Assembly (NCBI GenBank): GCA_030220185.1
Contig: JASPKZ010003845.1
Span: forward strand, 1,125,501-1,189,500
Source of the DNA: Diploptera punctata
Lineage: Eukaryota > Arthropoda > Insecta > Blattodea > Blaberidae
Reading direction: 5' to 3'
DNA length: 64,000 bases
Position 1 is the stretch's first letter; each line of letters starts with the position of its first letter. Below the pieces are notes generated by a model that saw only the letters and a program-made list of their open reading frames with translations, was not told the origin of the DNA and did no database searches. The translations under genes were made by a program, and so were the position numbers. Of this stretch, positions 1 through 11,261 are shown piece by piece.

Positions 1-67
1 ACTGAGTATTTAGACTGCCATCTCTTCTCTAAGGTACTTTTATGTCATATTTAAAAGGCTTCACTCT

Positions 68-600
68 CCAGTATATCTTACTAGCTAATAGCCGGAGTGC
101 ACTGATAGCCTAAATAAATTAATATTAATGTGTTTTTATCTTTGTTCAATAAGAAAAAGGAAAAATGTATATCATAATTATTTTTAGATACCCCGTGTTG
201 ATTACCCGGCGTTGCACGGGAATCTATTTATCCTGATCTTCTTGGCATAAATCAGCTGAAAGACGTAAATTTATGTGTTTTTATCTTTAGTTGAATAAGT
301 AGATGGGAAAATAATTATACATTTATAACGTAATTATTTTAAGATACCCCGTGCTGATTACCTGGTGTTGCTCGGGAATCTACTTATCCCGATCTTCTTG
401 GCATAAATGAGCTGAAAGGCAAAATTCGTTATTGTGAGTTATCCGTAAAAGAATACCCGCTATGCGCTTCTACGCTTGCCCGGGAATTTACTTATCCTGA
501 TCATCTTGGCATCAATGAAAGACAAAAATTGTTATTGTGAGTTATCCGTAAAGGTAAACATTCACTGTCGCGGACTTTTTCGTAGTTTTTTTTTTTTAGA
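68..600 (+). repeat. Dispersed repeat family A, copy 1, 5' part
   Basis: Degenerate tandem units of roughly 170 bp share the phrases 'acccggcgttg', 'cgggaatctactta' and 'gatcttcttggcataaatga'. The same units recur at 5145-6240 and 15735-16640, so this is an interspersed repeat rather than a local satellite. No coding potential is evident. The class is not recognised; the tandem units could be a 5' region of a larger element. The copy is cut at 612 by a LINE insertion and continues at 1220. Confidence 0.7.
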
Positions 601-611
601 TATTCAATTCT

Positions 612-1219
612 TCTTCTTCTTCCTTTACAGGATTAGGTCAATGCGACCTGTTCCGGTCTCAAGTCCATCGTTTCCTTGGCCGTCCCAAAGATCTTTTCCC
701 ATGTAGTTTGTAGGTGTTGATCTTTTTTGGGTAATCTTGTCCATTCTGTCTAAATGTTCTTTCCACTGGTATTTGTGCTCTTCTAGTTTATCAACTATTG
801 AAAATATCTCCAGTTCATTTCTTATTGATTCATTGCGTAATCTATCCATACGTATACATCCTTTTACAGATCCTAAACATTTCATTTCAGCGGCTTGAAT
901 GTGTGAGATATCTTTTTTGTAAGAACCCAAGATTCAGATCCATATAAAAGAACAGGAACAGCCATAATTTTATGAAACCTGAGCTGAGTTTCTCTTCGAG
1001 TATTTCGGAGGGTTCTTTTTATGGTGCCACACAACATTTGATATAGGTTTAATTTATTATGTATATCCCAACCATAGCTATATGTTATATCTGAACCAAG
1101 ATAGTTAAAGTGTGCTATCTGTTCTATTATTCCATTATTGATTACTATTTTTGCTCTGACTTGGCACTTTTGCCCTGAAAAGACATAATTTTAGTTTTTG
1201 AAGTTGAGACTTTGAGATT
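612..1219 (-). mobile_element. 5'-truncated LINE fragment with 12-bp target duplication
   Basis: Read on the minus strand, the segment encodes the C-terminal part of a non-LTR retrotransposon protein (residues such as RMDRLRNESIRNEL and LETGTGRID) and ends in a (GAA)n tail at 612-622. It interrupts family A. The 12-bp sequence ATATTCAATTCT occurs at 600-611 and again at 1220-1231, a clean target-site duplication for target-primed reverse transcription. A related C-terminus with a similar GAA-type tail is at 42119-42520. Frames are broken, so it is inactive. Confidence 0.8.
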
Positions 1220-1471
1220 ATATTCAATTCTGTGAATATAATTTTGTGTATTTGTTATTGTTTAGGCAGTCTAAGCCATTTAAGCGTCCAAAAAACTGTT
1301 TTCATGTTTTTTACTACAAAGGGCGATTTTAAAGGTGAAGGGGTTGAGTATTACAACTCTCTTACAGCCTATATTCATCCCGGGAATCTCCTGAGCATTT
1401 TGCGAAAGCCCCATCACAATCGGATGAAGGTATGACAGCGCATAAAGTATAAACAAACATTCATTTTTATA
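1220..1471 (+). repeat. Dispersed repeat family A, copy 1, 3' part
   Basis: This resumes family A after the LINE insertion. The block around 'taagccatttaagcgtcc', 'actacaaaggg' and 'cccatcacaatcgga' matches 6000-6240 and 16420-16610, including the terminal 'acattcatttttatat'. Comparison with those copies shows exactly where the LINE and the following Tc1 element inserted. Confidence 0.7.
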
Positions 1472-1473
1472 TA

Positions 1474-3020
1474 CACTGCTCAAAACAATTACAGGAACAC
1501 TATGAAATATGCAAATATTTTTTCAGTGGATAAAGGTACAAACATGAAATTAATAAAGTACATTATTTGTGATTATTTATTTATTTATTTATTGCTCATG
1601 TCAGTAAAAACAAATGAATAACGCTAACAATTAACTTTTCAAATAATTCCGCCATGTAAGCAATTGCATCTTGTGCTTATTTTTCAAAGTTAAACACTCG
1701 TTATATAGAGTTAGTATCGTGTATGGCCTCCACGACATTCGATGACACTTTGGCACCTTCGTGGCATGCTCCCAATAAGATTCTGGATTTCCTCTTGCGG
1801 GATATTCTCCCATTCCTCCTTCAGAGCATCTCCAAGTTGCTGCAGAGTTTGTGGAGCTTGATGTCGGTTCCTGACCTTCCTGTCTAGAAGATCCCACAAG
1901 TGTTCAATAGGGTTGAGGTCTGGGCTGACCGCTGGCCACTCCATTACCTCAATTTCATTCCTCCTCAGGAAATCCCTGGTGACAGCCACAGAATATGCCC
2001 TGGCATTATCCTGCATAAACAGAAATCCAGGGTCTACTCCAATGGCAGCAGGTACTACATGCTCTTCCAGAACGTGCTCGATATACCGGACAGCATTCAG
2101 TCGCTGGGGAACAAGTACAAGGTCCGTACGATTGTTGTACATAACTCCGGCCCACACCATTATGGAACCTCCTCCGAATCTATCAATTTCCTGTAGAGCC
2201 TCTGCAGAAAATCTTTCTCCTGGCCGTCCACACACCCTCAATCGACCATCACAACGTGTAAGACGATACCTGGATTCGTCCGAGAAGAGCACAGTCTCCC
2301 ACTGGTTCAGGTTCCAATCACCATGGTTTTCAGCACACGTACGTCTTGCTGCCTTATGCCCATTTGTTAAGCGTGGTTTTTTTAACGGGCCTTTTTGGAC
2401 GAATATTCTCTTTCCTTAACTGTTCCTTATGGTTTGGACTGAAGCCCGGATTCCGGAAGCCATATGAAGGTCATTCTGCAGGTCTTTTGCAGTTTTTGTA
2501 CGCTGTCGAAGAGCAGAAAGAACAACGTATCTGTCATCCTGGGGGCTTGTTTTAAATTTACGGCCCTGACCACGTCTTCTACAATACTTACCTGTCTCTC
2601 TGTGCCTGTTGCGTAACCTGGACACCACGGAAGGAGAAACCCCAAGCTCTCTAGCCACTTGTCGCAGAGATTGACCTTGTCGTAAAAGATGTAGAGCATG
2701 ATACACTTCAAACTCATTTAAATGCCTCATTTTGTCAGAGACTTCAATAAACAAGGCAATAATCAACATTCGTCACTATAGCAACATCAGGAAGCTTACC
2801 AATTAGAAGTGGCCAGTGCCTTCCAAAATAAAAAAAAAATCTCTATATTTGTTATTTGAGGTAATTTCTCTGTATTTAGGCCATGAATCTTTAAAATTTG
2901 TATCCAGTGATAAAAATAATAATTCAATTTACATATTGTCCAACGTTCAGTATCACAGCTTTAAAAGACAATTACTTATTCAATTTATTACAAGTGTTCC
3001 TCTAATTGTTTTGAGCAGTG
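1474..3020 (-). mobile_element. Tc1-like DNA transposon with terminal inverted repeats
   Basis: The ends are inverted copies of about 27 bp beginning CACTGCTCAAAACAATTA (1474 onward; the other end finishes at 3020), flanked by TA at 1472-1473 and 3021-3022. This is the Tc1/mariner hallmark. The 1.55-kb length fits a full-size Tc1 element with one transposase gene on the minus strand. It inserted into the end of a family A copy: the uninterrupted sequence is seen at 16610-16635. Confidence 0.9.
1711..2730 (-). pseudogene. Tc1-family transposase, one in-frame stop
   Basis: The reading frame runs from an ATG at 2730 (MRHLNEFEVYHAL) to a TAA at 1711, about 340 codons and close to the usual Tc1 transposase length. 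The N-terminal part contains helix-turn-helix sequence (LRQVARELGVSPSVVSRL). The catalytic DDE triad is visible: D in LFSDESRY, D in FMQDNARAY and E in SPDLNPIEHLWD, with 34 residues between the last two (DD34E). The only defect seen is a TAA at 2416-2418, just after TIRNS; sequence on both sides stays in the same frame, so there is no indel. It may be a young copy inactivated by one substitution, or the stop could be a sequencing difference. Confidence 0.85.
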
Positions 3021-3239
3021 TATTAGATTAGCGTATCTCCATGAAAATATTTAAACAATATGCTGTAATACGATATAAGAATAGAAAAAGTGTTTACGTA
3101 TGAGTTCAAATGTTTATGCCTGAATCGATAGACGAGGCCATCATTTTTAAGGGAATACGTAAAAGTCTTGAATCCATGTAACGTACTGTGTTTTATTTCA
3201 TATGGTGTTTAATTTCTTAATTTTAATTAAATTGATTTT

Positions 3240-4000
3240 TAGATCCCCGTTTGTCTAGTTCGGGACATGAATACTTCTCTAATGGGAAGATTCATAACTA
3301 GATTAATTTAGTTACGCTTATTTCCCTATATATGTCAGCGAGTGACATGTGGTTAGTACACTGCATCGAAGAGATATCTAGTAGGAAACTAAGATTTTAC
3401 TTGGATGGAGGAAGTATGTATTTTATATGACATTTAACTCATACCCCAAATGGGAGTTAATGACCAATCACGTTTCAATTAATTTTGTTTTACAACCAAT
3501 GACAGTCGTGTTTCACCTCGCTCTTTATCGAATTCTCTTAATCACTTCCTGCTTTTGTAATAAAGAAAGCTCCTCCTTTTTAATATTCTGAACAGGTCAG
3601 AACATTATTTTGCAGTGACTGACTCTCTAACAAATACGTTGAATATAGCAAATAATGATCTGATTCCTTCGACCTACACATTTGATAATTGTGTGTTCAA
3701 TAATTGTGTTTTTAAATACTGATTTTACTGGGTTGTTTCCGAAAAAAATAATAACCTAAAATGTTTGTTATAATATACAGTTTGATGTGTTTCATTTTTT
3801 GTTCCCCACTAGGGTGCATTCTTACAATATTGTGATCTTATTTGGCAATAAATAATATGATCAAGTTGCAATGGATATACAAATGAAACATAACCACACC
3901 TTTCTGATTTGTTTTCAAACATCGCCGTTTACATTAATATATACATATTTTAAAATAACTATATTTAAATAATGATTTTTGAGTAAACAACTTAATTTTT
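3240..4000 (+). repeat. Dispersed repeat family B, copy a
   Basis: The block contains 'aactcataccccaaatggga', 'gaccaatcacgtttcaat', 'gcagtgactgactctc' and 'cagtttgatgtgtttcat'. The same order of phrases recurs at 11262-11766 (minus), 14725-15600, 29275-29915 (minus) and 41105-43115. No ORF is conserved between copies. Its usual 3' end, a foldback around 'atttccaaatt', is missing here because SINE sequence follows at 4004. Class unknown; it looks like a non-autonomous element of about 0.9 kb. Confidence 0.65.
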
Positions 4001-4003
4001 TTT

Positions 4004-4386
4004 AATGCCCCAGGTTTGTCTTTCGACATTCCTGGTTTCTCTCCTGGCATGGCGTACTTGTAACCCACTTCTGAGATTGTAGCGCCTGGAAGGCGGGGTT
4101 ACGTTGCCCCGATGATATGATGGATGATGATTATGATGATAATGGTGCGCCAGAAGAGTCCCTAATCCTAAGTTTAACGTAAGATGAATATGAATAATGA
4201 TGATGATTGCGATGGCCATATGATTTCGGGGACCGTTTGGGCCTTAAAGTTTTCCTGACATTTGTCTTATAGATGAGAAAAAAAACCGATAAAACCCTCA
4301 CCCAGAAATACTGTCCCGACCGGGGATCGAACCCGGGCCCGCTGCGTGACAAGGCTGCATGCTACCCCGAGACCACAGCGGTGGAC
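4004..4386 (-). mobile_element. Composite SINE, minus orientation
   Basis: The right part (4200-4386) is the reverse complement of the tRNA-headed SINE seen at 7340, 28200 and 57021, with a B box (GGGTTCGATCC, read on minus) near 4325. The left part (4004-4140), with 'gcgcctggaaggcggggtta', matches the body of a different SINE at 30962-31243. The copy is therefore either a fusion of two SINEs or two adjacent insertions. Confidence 0.7.
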
Positions 4387-4389
4387 CAA

Positions 4390-5144
4390 ACATCTTAATA
4401 TTATTCGTTAAATAGTACTAACAATGATAAAAAGGTTATTTTAACATAGGCCTACTTAAATCCACGAAAATCTACAATACAACGTATGTCGTGATATTTT
4501 AGATATCTAGTAAAAAGGATGGTTGGAGGTTTATGAAACTTTCTCAAAAATATCTTCGTCCATTCGGAATTCGCTAAATGAAAGATTATTTAAGAGTGAT
4601 GTTGCTAACTAGGTCAAAAGTTTCTTAGTGCATGCGTAAATGCCAAGATTAATTTTTTTCAACGGTGGCAGCATTACATAGTCTAACTTAAAATACAAAA
4701 GGATTAGCATGCTTCCTCTCTCTCCATACCTCGTAAATTTTTAACCACATACCAGCGATATGAATTTCTAAACAACATTACATAAGTATGAAGAAATTGG
4801 TACTGCGATGTTGGTAATACTAATGAAACAAGAAACAAACACTAAGTTTGCAAATAGCCGAGAGCACAGAAACAATGGAAGCAAGATAAACCAAGAGGAG
4901 AAACAAATGACAGTAGAACTAGGAAGACTGTGTTATGAAAAGCACATGGAAGAGAAATTTTGTGAATAAATGAAAAATGTAAAAAAAAAAATGTGCATTA
5001 CATTTACAACGTTAAAACTGCTATAAATGGAAATATTCGTACGGAATATTATAGCGAGTCATAATTTAGGTACCGTATTAAATACGTTTTAAGAAAATGA
5101 AGATTAACAAAGAAAGATTATCAAGAGCAATTTTAAATAGAACT
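4390..5144. other. Unassigned intergenic DNA
   Basis: The first ~40 bases look like the 3' end of family B (attcgttaaatagt). The remainder is AT-rich, with no ORF, TIR or repeat that I recognise. Confidence 0.5.
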
Positions 5145-6240
5145 AGCTAATACCCGGCGTGCGCTACTATGCCTAAATAAATAAAAGTGAATCTGCTTTT
5201 ATGTTTAGTTGAATTAGCAAAAGAAAAAAAAAATATTATTTTTTATTTTTTAGATACCCCGTGCAGATTGCCCGGCGTTGCCCGGGATTCTACTTATCCC
5301 GATCTTCTTGACATAAATGAGCTGAAAAACGAAATTTAATGTGTTTTATGTTTAGTTAAATAAGTAAGAGGAAAAAATTATATCGTAATTATTTTTAGAT
5401 ACCCCGTGCTTTTTACCCGGCGTTGTCCGGGAATCTACTCATCCCGATCTTCTTGGCATAAATGAGCTGAAAGACAAAAATTAATGTACTTCTTATTATT
5501 AGTTGAATAAGTAAAATGAAAAATAGTTATAAATGTATATCGTAATTATTTTAAAATTCCCCGTGCTGATTATCAGGTATTGCCGGGAATCTACTCATCC
5601 CGATCTTCTTGGCATAAATGAGCTGAAAGACAAAAATTAATGTACTTCTTATTATTAGTTGAATAAGTAAAATGAAAAATAGTTATAAATGTATATCGTA
5701 ATTATTTTAAAATTCCCCGTGCTGATTATCAGGTGTTGCCGGGAATCTACTTATCACGATCTTCTTGGCATAAATGAGCTAAAATACAAAATTCGTTATT
5801 ATGAGTTATCCGTAAAAGAATACCCGCCAAGTGCTGCTATGCTTGCTCGGGAATATACGTAGGCCTACTTGTCTCGATCTTCTTGGCATCAATGAAAGAC
5901 AAAAGTGTTTATTGTGAGTTAACCGTAAGAGATAAACGTATGCTGTCGTGGACTTTTTTGTAGAGCTTTTTGAGATATTAAATTCTGTGTACATTAATTT
6001 TGTGTATGTGTTATGCTTTAGGCAGCGTAAGCCATTTAAACGTCCAAAGAGCTACTTTTTCACGTTTTCAACTACAAAGGAAGATTTTTAAGGGTGTAGG
6101 AGTTGAGTAGGACCTATCACAACTCTCTTATAGCCTATGTTCATCCCGAGAAACTTTTGAACATTTTGCAAAAAGCCCCATCACAATCGGATCAACGCCG
6201 CGCATAAAGTACGAACAAACAAACAAACAAACAAACATTT
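5145..6240 (+). repeat. Dispersed repeat family A, copy 2
   Basis: Four to five tandem units of about 170 bp are followed by the conserved 3' block ending in (AAAC)n near 6216-6236. Two neighbouring units (5475-5600 and 5620-5740) are almost identical, including 'aattccccgtgctgattatc', which points to recent unit duplication inside the element. No coding content. Confidence 0.7.
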
Positions 6241-6449
6241 TTACACAGGATGAAAAATATAATTTTTTTTTTAGTTTATTAAACACAATGTGTAGGCCTA
6301 CATTAAAAAAATATTTAAACCGACAAACTCTGGGAGTTTGTAGGGGACACCAAAACAAATGTTTTTCCTTAATGTAATTTTTTCTTATGAGGATCATTTA
6401 AACCGGTACAGGGCGTACATTATGTGTTGGCCATCGCAGTCTTCGGGAC

Positions 6450-6830
6450 TTATCTAATCATCATCATCATCCAAGGATTAAGTCTGTTGGCTCTTTCCGG
6501 TTCCATGAAAACTGAATTGTTAAAATTGTTCAGACCATCTTCTGTGTGGACGTCCAACATTTCTCCTTACGCGCGGTTAATAATTTAGCTATAATTTTGG
6601 AAATCTTTCTTCTGGCATTCTATCAATATGTTCTTTCCAGCCGTTCCTTTATTTAATTATTCGGTCTGTAAGTTGACTTAACTAATCTTACTACATTTTG
6701 TTTCGCATAAATATCATGTAGCTGATTGTTATGTCGTTTCCTACATTTACCTGTACATTCGTTTCTCTATGATCCACAAATCTTCCTAAGGATTTTATTA
6801 TTCCATGTGTTCTTACTGGATTTGTGGTGG
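6450..6830 (-). mobile_element. LINE C-terminal fragment
   Basis: Translated on the minus strand in broken frames it gives residues typical of a non-LTR retrotransposon C-terminus (around KNILIECQK and EPERANRLNPW). It ends in a short (ATG)n tail at 6461-6470. Degenerate, and no target duplication found. Confidence 0.5.
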
Positions 6831-6895
6831 TGATGTGACGCGATTAATGTTTAGTGAACAATTTTAAGAAGTTATTTAGTTGTAAATTCTGTGAA

Positions 6896-7338
<443 letters not shown>

Positions 7339-7339
7339 A

Positions 7340-7683
7340 GTCCACCGCTGTGGTCTCGAGGTAGCGTGCTGCCTTGTCACGCAGCGGGCCCGGGTTCGTT
7401 CCCCGGTCGGGGCAGTTTTTCTGGGTGAGGTTTTTATCGGGGTTTTTCCTCACCTATAAGACAAATGCCTGGAAAACTTTAAGGCCCAAACGGTCCCCGA
7501 AATCATATGGCCATCATCATCATCATCCTTATCATTATCATCATCATCATCATCCTTTACCGGTGTGGAAAGCAACGGGAAGCTACCACACCTACAATTC
7601 GTTAGTAAAGCTGCAAAGCATAGCATGAAAATGCTATGATTGCAGTGAAAGACCTGCCCTCGGGTAGAATTACTATGGATGGA

Positions 7684-7684
<1 letters not shown>
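7340..7684 (+). mobile_element. tRNA-derived SINE (family 1)
   Basis: The tRNA-like head has an A-box-like segment (tggtctcgagg) and a B box in a T-arm-like hairpin (GGGTTCG near 7390). The body follows with 'gtaaagctgcaaagcata' and 'gaaagacctgccctcgg'. Close copies lie at 28200, 47884 and 57021 (plus) and 43806 and 4200 (minus). It inserted at the edge of an (ATT)n array, so no target duplication can be defined. Non-coding; transcription would be by RNA polymerase III. Confidence 0.85.

Positions 7685-7685
<1 letters not shown>

Positions 7686-7750
<65 letters not shown>
7686..7750. repeat. (ATT)n microsatellite
   Basis: Uninterrupted ATT trinucleotide array directly 3' of the SINE. Shorter ATT-rich runs follow at 7891-7918. 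Confidence 0.9.
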
Positions 7751-7751
<1 letters not shown>

Positions 7752-7752
<1 letters not shown>

Positions 7753-8256
7753 TTAACATTGAAGATGCAAGATGATGAAAAGCTGGAGACTGAGCAAGAA
7801 GAATTCACAGAGTCGTTAATTTTAAATATTTGTGATCCATTTTAGGAACTGATTGGAAAAAGTCCTTCCGAAATAAAACATTTACAACAATATTATTATT
7901 ATTTATTATTATTATTTTATTGAGGATGCAATCAAGTAAAGATTTATCATGGTGTAATAGCTGCATCCCTTGTCACAGGATTAAGTAATGTCTTGTTTGC
8001 TTGGTTTCCATGGTAACGAAAGAGGGAATAATTAGAGATACTGTATTCCGAACACCTGTACGCAATTTCTTTCTCTTGTGGCGTGCAAATATAATTATGA
8101 GAAGTGAACTGCTTACAGTTCAGTTGCTTCTATCTTTGTTTCTCCGGGATTTGTCTTCACAGATGTGTTTCTAGAACATTCCTATACATTCAGGTCTGCT
8201 TCACTTCTTGCATTATGCTACATTAAGCATAAGAATAAAAAAAAATAATAATAATA

Positions 8257-8306
<50 letters not shown>

Positions 8307-8582
8307 TAATAATAATAATAATGAGATAAATCAAAAGATCTGGTTTTAGAATAATGACATAGAAAAATAAAAAGATGTAACGAATATGTATATTCGAGGA
8401 CAAGAATTAGTGCAAATAAAAATTATGACGATGAAATTAATAAGACAATAAATAAGAATAAATCTCAAACATCAAATTTAAATGGTGTTTTATGGAATCA
8501 GAATATAAGTTCTAAAACAACAAAAAATATTTTTAATACAGTAATAAGGAGAACAATGACATACCGTGCTGGAACATGGGAA
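7752..8582. other. Unassigned AT-rich DNA with an (AAT)n array
   Basis: Contains an imperfect (AAT)n array at about 8242-8322. Otherwise no recognised gene or element. Confidence 0.6.
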
Positions 8583-8932
8583 TTAATATATAGAAGTATG
8601 GAAGGTCTTACGAAATCGCTTACATATGCGTCCATGTCGTTTACAATACATTGTCACAGGCTCAAAATCCTTCCGATTACGCTGACTTTGCGCTGGAAAT
8701 GTTGTCTGAGCAACATTCTCCTCTGACGCTCTTGGTCGTCCAACACTTTTACCCTTACACAGACAACCGGTCGTTGCGAACTGATTATGCATTGTTGGCA
8801 TTTGGGGGTATCACGATTAAACTGCCTACAAAACGCACGTTGAACTGTCACAGCTGATTTACAACTCTCAAACTGCAAAACACAAAACGGTTTCTGTTGA
8901 GGAGTTGTCATCTTTGTTATTATTGTTGCCAT
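8583..8932 (-). pseudogene. Mariner-type transposase N-terminal relic
   Basis: On the minus strand from an ATG at 8932, the translation (TPQQKPFCVLQFESCKSAVT, then TTGCLCKGKSVGRPRASEEN in another frame) resembles the N-terminus of the transposase at 38822 (FCVLDYHVNNSVTSVQ and SGCICKRKSTGRP). It covers only the first DNA-binding region, with at least two frameshifts, and the catalytic domain is absent. No terminal repeats seen. It is a second, older member of the same transposon family. Confidence 0.65.
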
Positions 8933-8981
8933 AGAAACAAAACAAACCTATCGTGGCTGCCCTGTTTTCCAGGCGGCGCTT

Positions 8982-9192
8982 GTGAGTTATAATAGGGCAG
9001 CTCAACCCAAACAACCTATATCTCAACCTAGGACTTTCACTTCGGTGAAAGTCCAACCTAATGTTTCCTTTTCTCAATCCCTAAAGAAGGGCACCTCTTC
9101 ACTAAACCAAAAGGTGAACAGCAATGTTCAAGGCCAGGGCCAGCAATTGCCTAAATTACAACTAGGGCAGCAGGTTGAGGAATATCTCTAGG
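8982..9192 (+). other. Short ORF tail preceding the hairpin array, possible retroelement remnant
   Basis: An open frame of about 69 codons rich in Q, K, S and N (for example VSFSQSLKKGTSS) ends in TAG at 9189-9191. Composition resembles the low-complexity region of a non-LTR ORF1 protein, but there is no zinc knuckle or reverse transcriptase, so assignment is speculative. It contains the 10-bp hairpin at 9031-9054 and is followed immediately by the hairpin series. Confidence 0.25.
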
Positions 9193-9543
9193 GTCTTCAG
9201 CCATTATTGGCTGAACTACCCTCTCCTATGGAGAGATTCCTTTTCCTGCACAGGATCTTTAACCTGTGTAATATAGGTTAAAGTTAAAGTGAACCTAAAA
9301 CTAAATAGATTGTGCGAGTTGCTCGCATAGAATGTGATATCAAGTTGCACTACCCAGTGCGACTTGATATCTATATACTGTGTGGACATATCCACAATCT
9401 ATCATCCAGATACGTAGACTAAAAGAAACCATCTTGTCACAATGGCTAGGATTAAACGAACCACAATCCTAAAACGATAGCCACTACGGAATTAACTGCC
9501 AAGACGCACCGTGTGCATCAGAATGCAGAGCCTAGGACGGTGC
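9031..9543 (+). ncRNA. Series of about nine stem-loops (candidate structured RNA or element 3' end)
   Basis: Stems read directly: 9031-9040 with 9045-9054 (10 bp perfect, C-TTCG-G loop); 9190-9203 with 9208-9222 (13 bp with one internal loop); 9221-9226 with 9230-9235; 9257-9265 with 9275-9283; 9313-9318 with 9322-9327; 9336-9350 with 9357-9371 (15 bp, one G-U); 9381-9386 with 9391-9396; 9448-9453 with 9465-9470; 9506-9512 with 9537-9543 enclosing 9514-9518 with 9523-9527. A (TTG)n run follows at 9563-9576. Such a string of short-loop stems is far denser than the surrounding AT-rich DNA. It may be the 3' UTR of a non-LTR element or another structured RNA; no known RNA family is recognised. 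Confidence 0.5.
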
Positions 9544-9579
9544 CAAGTCACCGCCACTCAATTGTTGTTGTTGTTGTAA

Positions 9580-10030
9580 CAAAACAAAATAAAGCTATCC
9601 GCTCACTCACACAAGTAAAAGTATCTTCTTTTCTGTTTTCATTTCTCTCTACACACAACTTTCTAAGCCTCATCTGAGTGATAATATTATGTTTTGAAAC
9701 TACTATATAATTTTATGCACACACTGTACTTCATTTGCTTTACTATCAAACTACTCACATTTTTACAAAGAACGAGTCTGAGGGATATCTATGTGCAGTG
9801 TCTATGTTTGTAATCGTAATTGGACCGCATTCTGCCAAGAGGAACAAGTCTGAAGATAAAATAACTCAGAAAAAATGCAAATAAAGTTAAATGTTAATAA
9901 AAAAATCTCAAGTAAAATAATTATTTGCTTATTACTTCAAATTGCAGAATATGAAAGAGCTTCTATTTTATGACAAAGATGGTAACTAAGACATATTTTA
10001 AGTCTGAAATTTTACATATTTTTATACTTA
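9580..10030. other. Unassigned intergenic DNA
   Basis: AT-rich sequence with no ORF, TIR or repeat recognised. Confidence 0.5.
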
Positions 10031-10034
10031 CTTC

Positions 10035-10460
10035 CTTACTGACACTATCGAACCCTTAGGTTCATAGTCGCGCGGACATAAGCTCTCCATACATAACTAT
10101 CCTGAGCTAATGCTTTCCAATCTTCCCTGTATAATCTACTGCCCTCAAATCATAGTTAATGTTATTCTCCCACCTCATTCTTGGTCTATCAACTGGGCGT
10201 ATTTCTTCTGGATTTCCTACAAGAAGCTTCCATGCACGTCTTTCATTCCCCATGCGTACCACATGTCCTGCTCATCGCAGTCTACGAGACTTAACTGTTT
10301 TTATTATATCTGGCTTCCTATAAATACCATGTGATTCATTGTTATGTAGTCTTCTCGATTCACCTATCTGTTCATTTCTCTTTGGTCCAAAAAATGTTCC
10401 TAAGTACTTTATTCTCAAATACTCGTAATCTCCTTTCCCCCTTAAGTGTTGTTTGGTTAT
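10035..10460 (-). mobile_element. LINE 3'-end fragment (family L1a), minus
   Basis: The reverse complement carries the C-terminal coding region of a non-LTR retrotransposon found many times here. The recognisable end is 'gtccgcgcg...atgaacct...gggttcgatagtg'. Frames are interrupted. Together with the plus-strand piece at 10485-10640 it makes an inverted pair with both 3' ends facing outward. Confidence 0.7.
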
Positions 10461-10484
10461 TTCTGCAGAAATACGATGCCATAA

Positions 10485-10640
10485 GAACGCAAGGTGGGAG
10501 AATAAAATTAACCATGATTTGAAGGAATTAGATAATAGAGGGAATGATTGGAAAACATTAGCTTAGGATAAGGATGTATAGAGAAGTTAAGTCCGCGCGG
10601 CCATGGGCCTAAGGGTTCGATAGTGCCAGTAAGTTAGTTA
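10485..10640 (+). mobile_element. LINE 3'-end fragment (family L1a), plus
   Basis: Carries the last ~150 bp of the same LINE ('gattggaaaacattagct', 'gggttcgatagtgccagt'), inverted relative to 10035-10460. Confidence 0.7.
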
Positions 10641-10759
10641 ATTTATACAACGAATGGGATAAAATGCAATCTACGGTGATATGTAGTCTGGTATTGTGTT
10701 CCTGGTTTGACATACATCAAGCATCCACACATGTGTTTATTACCATAATTTATTTGAGC

Positions 10760-11090
10760 TAGGTCCAAGGCCACGAGGAGGGGTTTTCAACCCTCCCTTT
10801 GGCTCTATTCTGCTTTAAGTGACACATAGGAGTCATGACTGTATACCGTTAGATAATTGCAACCACATATTTTAAACACTTATGGTTTACCTAACATGAG
10901 ATGAAGGTGATATGAAATGAATGAATATGAAATGACATGATGTTGGAGGGAAGTGGAGTGGAGAGTCTTGGTGGGATGAAATTCGGAAAACAGGAAAACC
11001 CCGAGAAAAACTTAAAAATTCCCGGTGTAGTGCACAAAAAATACTCATCTGCCAGAATTCAAATGTGAGATCCCAGTCCGGCAGTTCCTT
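10760..11090 (-). mobile_element. SINE-like repeat (family 3), minus
   Basis: The segment 'gtgggatgaaattcggaaaa' with 'ccccgagaaaaacttaaaaa' is the reverse-complement counterpart of the body of the SINE at 45315-45615 ('cgaaattcatcccaccaaca'). The tRNA-like head, expected at the right end, is degenerate. Confidence 0.45.
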
Positions 11091-11261
11091 AAGCCAGAAG
11101 GGTATTGAAAAAGGAAAAATAAATAAATAATTTCAGTATGTTATTATATAAGTTGCATACACCTGTTTTCAATTTTCATAAGTAATGTCAGTAGCCGGCT
11201 GGTAGGCCCAGGGTCTTCTAGGTCTGTCGCGCTTTGAGTTTTTTTAAGGGATGTCACAAGT

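Noticed and set aside
5145..6240. CRISPR array suggested by spaced repeats
   Set aside because: Units are ~170 bp, degenerate and dispersed in a eukaryotic genome, with no short-repeat/unique-spacer pattern.
7374..7628. Open frames repeated in each SINE (for example MSRSGPGFVPRSGQFFWVRF)
   Set aside because: These frames cross the tRNA-like head and body of a pol III-type SINE in all copies (also 28236, 47866, 57086); they are non-coding.
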